The notes under the pieces are model-generated. The model was not told where the DNA came from. It saw only the letters and a list, made by a program, of their open reading frames with translations, and did not search any database. Source: Zanthoxylum bungeanum (Eukaryota; Streptophyta; Magnoliopsida; Sapindales; Rutaceae). From it: DNA of 64,000 nt. The translations under genes were made by a program, and so were the position numbers. Positions 57,781-64,000 of this stretch are shown in pieces (the stretch's first letter is position 1; each line of letters starts with the position of its first letter). The stretch lies in NCBI GenBank assembly GCA_019454045.1, contig SKCR01010146.1, positions 186,001 through 250,000 of the forward strand, read 5' to 3'.

Positions 57781-58985
57781 GTAATTGTTGCTCTCCATGC
57801 GGTTTTCCGAAGAGGAATTCCTATATGCAGTGGTAAGTGGGTGGAAAGTAAAACTCGATGAAAATCAGAGTAATACGGTTCCAGGCACCGAGTCCTCACG
57901 GAACACTAACAGTTCACCAGGGATGAAATTGTACCACAATCTTCGAATACACAAGAACCGCGTAGGTCGGAGAGAGTCAGAAAACAACCTGGAAGGTATG
58001 GGTTTCTGATATCACCTCATGTAGATATCAATCTTATTGAGGAAGACTAACCGGCTACGTATGAGGAAGTGATACAGGGTATCGACTCCTTTTATGGTAA
58101 AGTTCCATGAAGTCCGAAATGGATTCCATATATACCAACTATGTTTGGACATTGGTTGATGTACTAGAAGGCATTGTGCCTAATGGTACTAAATAGGTCT
58201 TCAAGGAAGACAGACATGGATGGCAACATACAAATGTACACAGCTAGGCTTTTACAGAAAGGGTATCGTCATCGACATAGTGTCGACTACGATGAAACTT
58301 TTTCAACTGTTGCTATGATTAAATCCATTCAGATAATACTTGCTATTATTTCATATTTCATTTATGAAATATGATAGCTGGACGCCAAAATCGCTTTCCT
58401 TAACGGAAACCTTTTGGAGGATGTTTGTATGCAACATCCTGACGGTTTTGCCGTGCCAAAACATGCAAACGAGGTATGCAAGTTAAATCGATCCATTTAT
58501 GGATTAAAGAAATCATAGCGTTCTTGGAACCAACATTTTGATGAGATCATAATGGTATATGATTTCATTCAAAACGAAGATGATTCTTGTGTATATAAGA
58601 ATGTTAGTTGGAGCGCACTGACAATGAATGTCTTATACATTGATGATGTATTGCTTCTTAGCAATGATATTCCCATACTAAAATCGGTGAAAGCTTGGCT
58701 TTCATTAAAATTCTCCATGGAATACCTGGGAGAAGCAGGCTTTATTCTAGGAATAAAGATCTACTGGGATGGATCTAGAAAGCTGCTGACACTCTCTCAG
58801 TGTTCGTACGTTTTGATATGTACGCGACCTGGTGTCTCATATGCTTTAAGCATATTGAGTCACAATCAGGCCAATCCTGGTGATGGTCACTGGATTGATG
58901 TTAAGAACATCCTTGAGTATCTTGGATGAACCAAGGATGCTTTCTGAGTATATGGGGAAAGGAGAACTTGAGGTGACTGGGTTCA
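57781..58985 (+). pseudogene. Y reverse transcriptase
   Basis: Linker with VVSGWKVKLDENQSNTVPGT (57820-57890), then the N-terminal polymerase part ([18 protein letters not shown] region, 58280-58330) and a 125-codon open stretch 58552-58929 with MNVLYIDDVLLLSND (YIDD instead of the usual YVDD, about 58636). About 120 bp are missing after LTLSQCSY compared with X (the KVLKRF...DMCPKTQ segment). Stops at 58372 and 58517. Confidence 0.85.
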
Positions 58986-59433
58986 CCGCTGCAAGTTTCC
59001 AAACTGATAAAAATGACTGTAAGTCGTAATAAGGGTACGTATATAGTTTGAATAACAGAACAGTGAGCTGGAAATCTTCCAAGCAAGATACTGTTGCTGA
59101 ATAAATAAATAAAAAAACGGAACATTGCTGCAGCTGATGCAGCAATAGAAGCATTTTGGATCTAAATAATTCCTAATTAGATTAGGAGTAGTTCTGTTAG
59201 CAGGTGGGCTGGGCTACAGCACAGGCTAAAGAACTGCGGTCTCATCAAAGATCCAAGTATGTACTTCAACTATTTCATTTGATTCATAAGATCATACATC
59301 GTGGCGATGTGATGATCGAATAAATCGCTTCAGATGATGACCTTGCAAATCCGCTGACGAAAGGTGTTTCTCAATATAAGTTTGAACAATCCGTACATAG
59401 TTCAGGTGTTAGACACTTGAGTGATTTGATATA
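58986..59433 (+). pseudogene. Y RNase H
   Basis: GELEVTGFTAASFQTDKNDC-like text at 58965-59020, then SSKQDTVAE (59075) and KSADE-type end around 59320-59400, in several frames. Ends at the PPT. Confidence 0.75.
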
Positions 59434-59448
59434 GGCCAAGTGGGAGAT
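59434..59448 (+). other. Y polypurine tract
   Basis: GGCCAAGTGGGAGAT directly before TGTTGGACAATT. Confidence 0.92.
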
Positions 59449-59475
59449 TGTTGGACAATTATGACCCATAGCATC
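59449..59475 (+). repeat. Y 3' LTR, first 27 bp
   Basis: TGTTGGACAATTATGACCCA and TAGCATC, then W begins. The last five bases GCATC are the candidate W duplication. The remainder of this LTR should lie beyond W, outside the window. Confidence 0.9.
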
Positions 59476-62299
59476 TGTAGGCACTGCATTTTTTCATGAA
59501 GCCCGATGATGAGCCTCGTATCGAGGCACTACCCGATAAGTCACGGAAGTCGCGGGAAACGGACGTCGGAAGGGAAAATTCAAAAATCAATACCTTGCTA
59601 GATTTCATTCGTTTAATTAGTCTCGGGATCTGCTCGATTGGTCTCTGTTTTAACTGTTACACTCGGCCAAAAAAAAATCCCCGCAGCCCACCAAATCCCA
59701 TCCAAAAAAATATCCAACACATTAAACACATGTTAAAATCCAAACAAATCACCTTCCTAATTTAAATAAATCACATGCCTAAATTAAATAAATCAAATCA
59801 AATTAAATAAATCCCTCTCCTAAACTAAACAAATCACCTTCCTAAATTAAATAAATCTTTTCCTTATAATAAACTAATTAAATATTCCCCATTATTACGC
59901 AATCTTTATTTCCTACCCATACAAGGAAAACCCTAGCCCAAGACACACAAACCAATCCCTTGAACCCAAGAGAGCTCACTCACGGCAGCACAAAAAAAAT
60001 AAAAATAAAAACCCTAGAAACCTCTCTCACTGCTGATGCCTCTCTCTCTCTCATAAAACCACACGGCACTTCCCCTCCATCTCATTCACGCAACGCATCA
60101 AATAAACCCTAAAACTCTCTCGGCTACCTTCTCCTCTCCCTCTCTCTCCACGGCAACCCTCCCTCACAAAACCTAAATACACGCATGCTCAGTCCACACA
60201 CGGTAGTAACACAGCTAGAACAAAAAAAATAAACCTTAGACCAGAAGCCTTCTCTTTCAGCTCCCCAAACAGCAACAAGCCCTAATACAAACACTCAGGC
60301 CCTTCCTTCATTTCTCTTCTCACACGGGCAGCCACCATCTCTCACGAACTGCACCACCGAAGACAACACACACGGTAATAAACAGCAGCCCAGACCGAAT
60401 AAAACCACTCCACCGACAAAAGCAATCAGCCACCATCTCTCACAAACTGGCAACAAACAAGTAAGACTCTTCACGCCCCTACAATCCATGAACACACAGC
60501 CACAACACAAGACTAAACCCACCGAGCACAACAACAACCCTCTCTTCTCCTCACTCTCCCTCCACTCTCGGCACCTCACAAAAACCAAAAACCCTAACAG
60601 TCCTCTATTCTTTCACACACAGACTCGGAATCCATCAAAACCCTAGACGGGCTCACAATCTGTGCACAGCCACACCAAAAACAAACCCTTCACCCAAGGC
60701 CACTCACCAAAGAAAATCCATGAACCTTGTAACCCTCACCGACTAAAATAAAACCAAAAGCCGAGACTACTCATAAAGCGACAAACTGACAGACCATAAC
60801 ACACACGCCGCAAACTGCCAAACACCATGCAACCTTAAACACGTAGCCCATAAGCAGAATGCCAAACCGACCAAGCAGCAGCCCTTAGCACCGACCTCAA
60901 CAACTCCATCGAACAAATCAACAAAACTGAACCACCACAATACCCCTCAACCGACCAAAAACCAAACGTGAACTCTAAACCAGCGTGAAACTCAAACCAA
61001 CGATAAACCGACCAGAAACCAGCAAAAACTATAACCAAACTACGTCTTTCAAACCACCAAACTGCATCCCTAAAAACCCCATGCATTGCCGTGAAACTGC
61101 AGCCACACAGCCCTCCAAAATCGCACAAACAGTCCACCGAACTGCACCCTAAAATACCGCAAAATAGTCCACTGAACTGCACCCTAAAATACCGTAAAAT
61201 AGTCCACCGAACTGTACCCTAAATATCGCAAAACAGTCCACCAAACTGCAACCTAAATACCACAAGACAGCACCCCTGAAACCCCCCAATTTACCGCATA
61301 AATAGCCTCAAACTGCACCCTAAAATACCGCAAAAAATGCACCCCTGAAACCCCATAAAACCGCACAAACAGTCATCTAAAATAGCCTCTAAATGCCACA
61401 AATAGTAACCAAAATAACGACCATAACAGCAGTAAAAACAGAGAAAACAACAGCCTAAAATAGCGAAACAACGAAGGAAAATATTGAACCAACGAACCGG
61501 AAAAGTTGCGGAGCATTAACCATTCCGACGACGACGTAACACACTTCCAAAAACCACTTAAAAGGTAAGACCTGAGGGCACCCTTTGTTTATTTTCGTTC
61601 ATCTTTTTTGGTTATTTATTATTATTTCTTCGCGTGCATCTTGTGGTTCATGTATGTTAATGTTATTGGATGAATGATTTTGTGCCATCTCTCACGGTAT
61701 ATCGGATGGAAACCCAGACATAAATTCCGTAGCCGAATCCGAATGGACGGTAGTGCGGTCTGAACTTGGGATACAACTCCACGTACTACTTGAGAAACTC
61801 ACATATTTCGTTTTATCTAATCTTGTGTTTATCCATGGTTCATTAGAAATAACAAGTTATCTTCATGCATGATTTAGTTATTTCTTTCGTGCTTGCTTTA
61901 GAAATAGCGTGCTTGCTTTTATTTTATTTACTTCTATGCATGCAAACTTAGATGTAGGTTTTACTCCTATGTATGCAAACTTAGATATATGTTGTATGCA
62001 AACTTAGATATAGGTTGTATGCAAACTTAGATATAGGTTATTCTTGCATGTGTATGTTGCGTAGACTTGGTTATACTATTGCGTGAATCCGTTCATTACA
62101 AGTGGCATAAGTAAGGGACCATTCCAAACCCAACAGTTTGAGGTCTTCCCTTGCGAGGGGTGAGTGCGGCCTTAAATCATTTCCCAGTTCACACTGGGTG
62201 GCGACTCCATTATTCTCCGGTTTAGTCCCTCGCCGGCTACTCGGTACTCCCGACCGGGCCGCGAGCCTGGAACAGCATCGCTGATTTCTGTGTCCTACA
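59476..62299 (+). repeat. W 5' LTR, 2824 bp (Ogre-like)
   Basis: TGTAGGCACTGCATTTTTTC ... TGTGTCCTACA, followed by spacer GTC and PBS. C/A-rich centre with a tandem array of about 35-bp units at 61130-61275 (GAACTGCACCCTAAAATACC). Then GGTAAGACCTGAGGGCACCC (61564), the conserved block (61690-61800), a run of ATGCAAACTTAGATATAGGTT units at 61970-62040, the U5 motif GCGAGGGGTGAGTGCGGCC (62152) and the PBS-like 11-mer at 62199. Confidence 0.93.
62199..62209 (+). other. PBS-like 11-mer inside W U5
   Basis: TGGCGACTCCA, 104 bp upstream of the true PBS start at 62303. Confidence 0.88.
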
Positions 62300-62603
62300 G
62301 TCTGGCGACTCCACTGGGAATAGAGAATCGGCCCCGAAATAATGTCTTGTAATGTTTGTGATTTTTGCTTTAGTTAACCACGTCTACAAGCGGGTTGGGA
62401 CCAAGGGGTTTAACAAAAGGTATTATTAGAGTTAGGTAATGATTTGGTGCCTTATTTTACTCACTACCTTTCTATAGTCGAAAGGAAAAGTTGTGAAGAC
62501 ACCTAGATAATCATTTACTCAAAGCTTACCGTGATGGACTAATTTGGAGGATCTATTGTTTATTCCTGTCACCAAGGCGATAAGATCCTAAGAGGCAAAT
62601 GTA
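62300..62603 (+). other. W primer-binding site and leader start
   Basis: PBS TGGCGACTCCACTGGGAA at 62303-62320, then ATAGAGAATCGGCCCCGAAA and a non-coding leader matching E1 6490-6815 on the other strand. Cut at 62603 by V. Confidence 0.88.
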
Positions 62604-64000
62604 TGTTGGACAATTATGACCATAGCATCACTATTTGTACATAACATTGTGTTGTTTTACAAATTAATTGTGTGACAAAGGAAATTGCTCTTTTATCATT
62701 TGTAATTGGATTAACGGGATATATAAATGATAAAAGTCCATATGATTAGTTCTGGATTAATAAGATATGAGACAGTATTAATCCACTAAGGTTTAATCAT
62801 TAAAACATCTTTAGTCGGAGTATTATCGAGATTGGACATCGATAATGCGGAATAGACTAGTATTGCACTTGTGCGAGTTATGGGAGCATAACGGCATAAT
62901 TCTCATATATTTGGGTATTGGATACTCAAGTAAGTGTAATAGAAGGTTGTTTTACTGATGGTACGGAAATAGCTTCGCTCTGGATATACCCCTCGGAATC
63001 GCATTGGTAGTGTGACTGTGTGTCTATGGGAGTCCGAATCAGGGTAGGTGTATTTGGTCTTAACCTGAGACTTGCACCGCTAATACTTGCGACAATCAAC
63101 ATACTTTGGTTTGGTCGTCCAGGGCTTTAACAGGTTCTGTGTACGCCTCTTCTGGTATATTGAGAATCGTAGTGTATTGGGTGTGATGTCGAGATGGAAG
63201 TATCACTCCAGTCATAGTGGAGATGATGATCACGTAGGATACGAAACTGGTGCTCTTATATGCTGCAGCTATCGGGATAATATGACAAGGTCATAGTTAT
63301 CCGATTATAGAGACTTGTTACCAGAGATCCGATATGTGCTTCGTACGGGGCAGACACAATTCCAGCCCCAGGCCTAGCATGTGACATCCGATACTGGATC
63401 GTAATACGCAATACTACGTATACTACGCCTGATATAGATTACATATTCCTTTAAGAATATTTCTGGAGAATTGGGTAGGCACGGTGCTTTGCTAGAAGCC
63501 AATCATGTCTTGTAAATCGGTAAAAATGTAGTACTAGGTACGTACGTGTTCGGACAGTCCGACGACCGGATTTACTACCAACATATCCGGGGATCTCATG
63601 GGTCGCTTCTCGAAGATTCACCGATGACGTATGACTCAGATATAATTAATCTAGGATTAATTATTAGAGAGAGAAAATTAATCTGGGATTAATTACGGAG
63701 ATATTTTATCTGGGATAAAATACTATTTAAAGAGAGAACGATTAATTTGGAATTAATCGATAAAATAATATATTCGATATATTATACGAAATTAGATTTC
63801 GACGCGGAATTAAAATTGGATTTTAATCCAGGCAAACGAGTTAATTTAGAATTAATTCGCTAGCGACGTGAATAGTAATTTTGCTAGGCAAAATTATTTA
63901 ATTAAATTTGATTTAATTACGTCGCAACGCGAAATTTGTTAATTCAGAATTAGCGAACCCGAGCCCGGGATGTGTTTGCGAGGCCACTCGCATTTAGAAT
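62604..64000 (+). repeat. V: Ty1/Copia LTR, runs off the window
   Basis: Starts TGTTGGACAATTATGACCAT and follows the Y and X LTRs throughout, uninterrupted at the X target site (ACTTTGGTTTGGTCGTCC, about 63102). It includes the segment missing from Y (63406-63786) and inverted-repeat-rich AT sequence at 63650-63800. The element body, if any, is to the right of the window. The five bases before it are ATGTA. Confidence 0.9.

Larger units (their letters stand above)
54028..59448 (+). mobile_element. Y internal region (Ty1/Copia)
   Basis: PBS, long leader, gag/protease trace, integrase, reverse transcriptase, RNase H and PPT in plus-strand Copia order. Closely related to Z and X at the nucleotide level. 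Many stops; not functional. With its LTR pieces, Y spans 28291-59475 including X, N and Z, and its 3' LTR is broken by W. Confidence 0.9.

Overview
This window is nuclear DNA from a flowering plant with a large, repeat-rich genome. No host protein gene, tRNA, rRNA or CRISPR array was found. Nearly all 64 kb is accounted for by LTR retrotransposons inserted into one another, recognised by paired LTRs, TG...CA ends, target-site duplications (TSDs), primer-binding sites (PBS), polypurine tracts (PPT) and broken gag/pol reading frames. Element names (R, E1, E2, Q, T, S, L, U, Y, X, N, Z, W, V) are mine. No coding region here looks intact.

Left part (1-23806) is mainly Ty3/Gypsy of the Tat/Ogre type, with LTRs of 1.8-3.7 kb, TGTAGG...CCTACA ends and a TGGCGACTCCACTGGG-type PBS. 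R (1-588) is a Copia reverse transcriptase scrap. E1 (589-10526, minus) has a truncated 3' LTR, a minisatellite 3' region, a broken gag and a 3.7-kb 5' LTR, but almost all of pol is deleted. E2 (10527-16858, plus) keeps a 3' region made of a succession of different minisatellites, a PPT and a 3' LTR. Q is an LTR scrap and T an integrase scrap. S (18081-23806, plus) has an LTR, PBS, leader and decayed gag, and its leader holds a solo LTR, L, with a perfect ATAAG duplication.

Right part (23807-64000) is a nest, mostly Copia. U (plus; LTR, gag, protease, integrase, reverse transcriptase) is cut by Y (plus; starts 28291, resumes 52853, 3' LTR starts 59449). Y's 5' LTR is cut by X (minus, 28802-52852, TSD GTTTT). 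X is cut by N (minus, 32603-49745, TSD AATAT), a non-autonomous chromovirus-like element arranged LTR-internal-LTR-internal-LTR with only 682 bp between LTRs. The first N LTR is cut by Z (minus, 33239-43400, TSD GTATT), a complete-length Copia element whose LTRs are nearly identical although its genes are ruined. W (59476-62603), an Ogre-like 5' LTR plus leader, sits in Y's 3' LTR, and another Copia LTR, V, starts at 62604.

The elements do not form a cellular pathway. What they show together is relative timing (U, then Y, X, N, Z), movement in trans by elements without working genes, and repeated remodelling of LTRs and 3' regions by tandem repeats. The most unusual signals are the tandem N element, the young but gene-dead Z, the PBS-like echo in Ogre-type U5 regions, a four-times repeated motif in Copia leaders, and minisatellites that differ between relatives.
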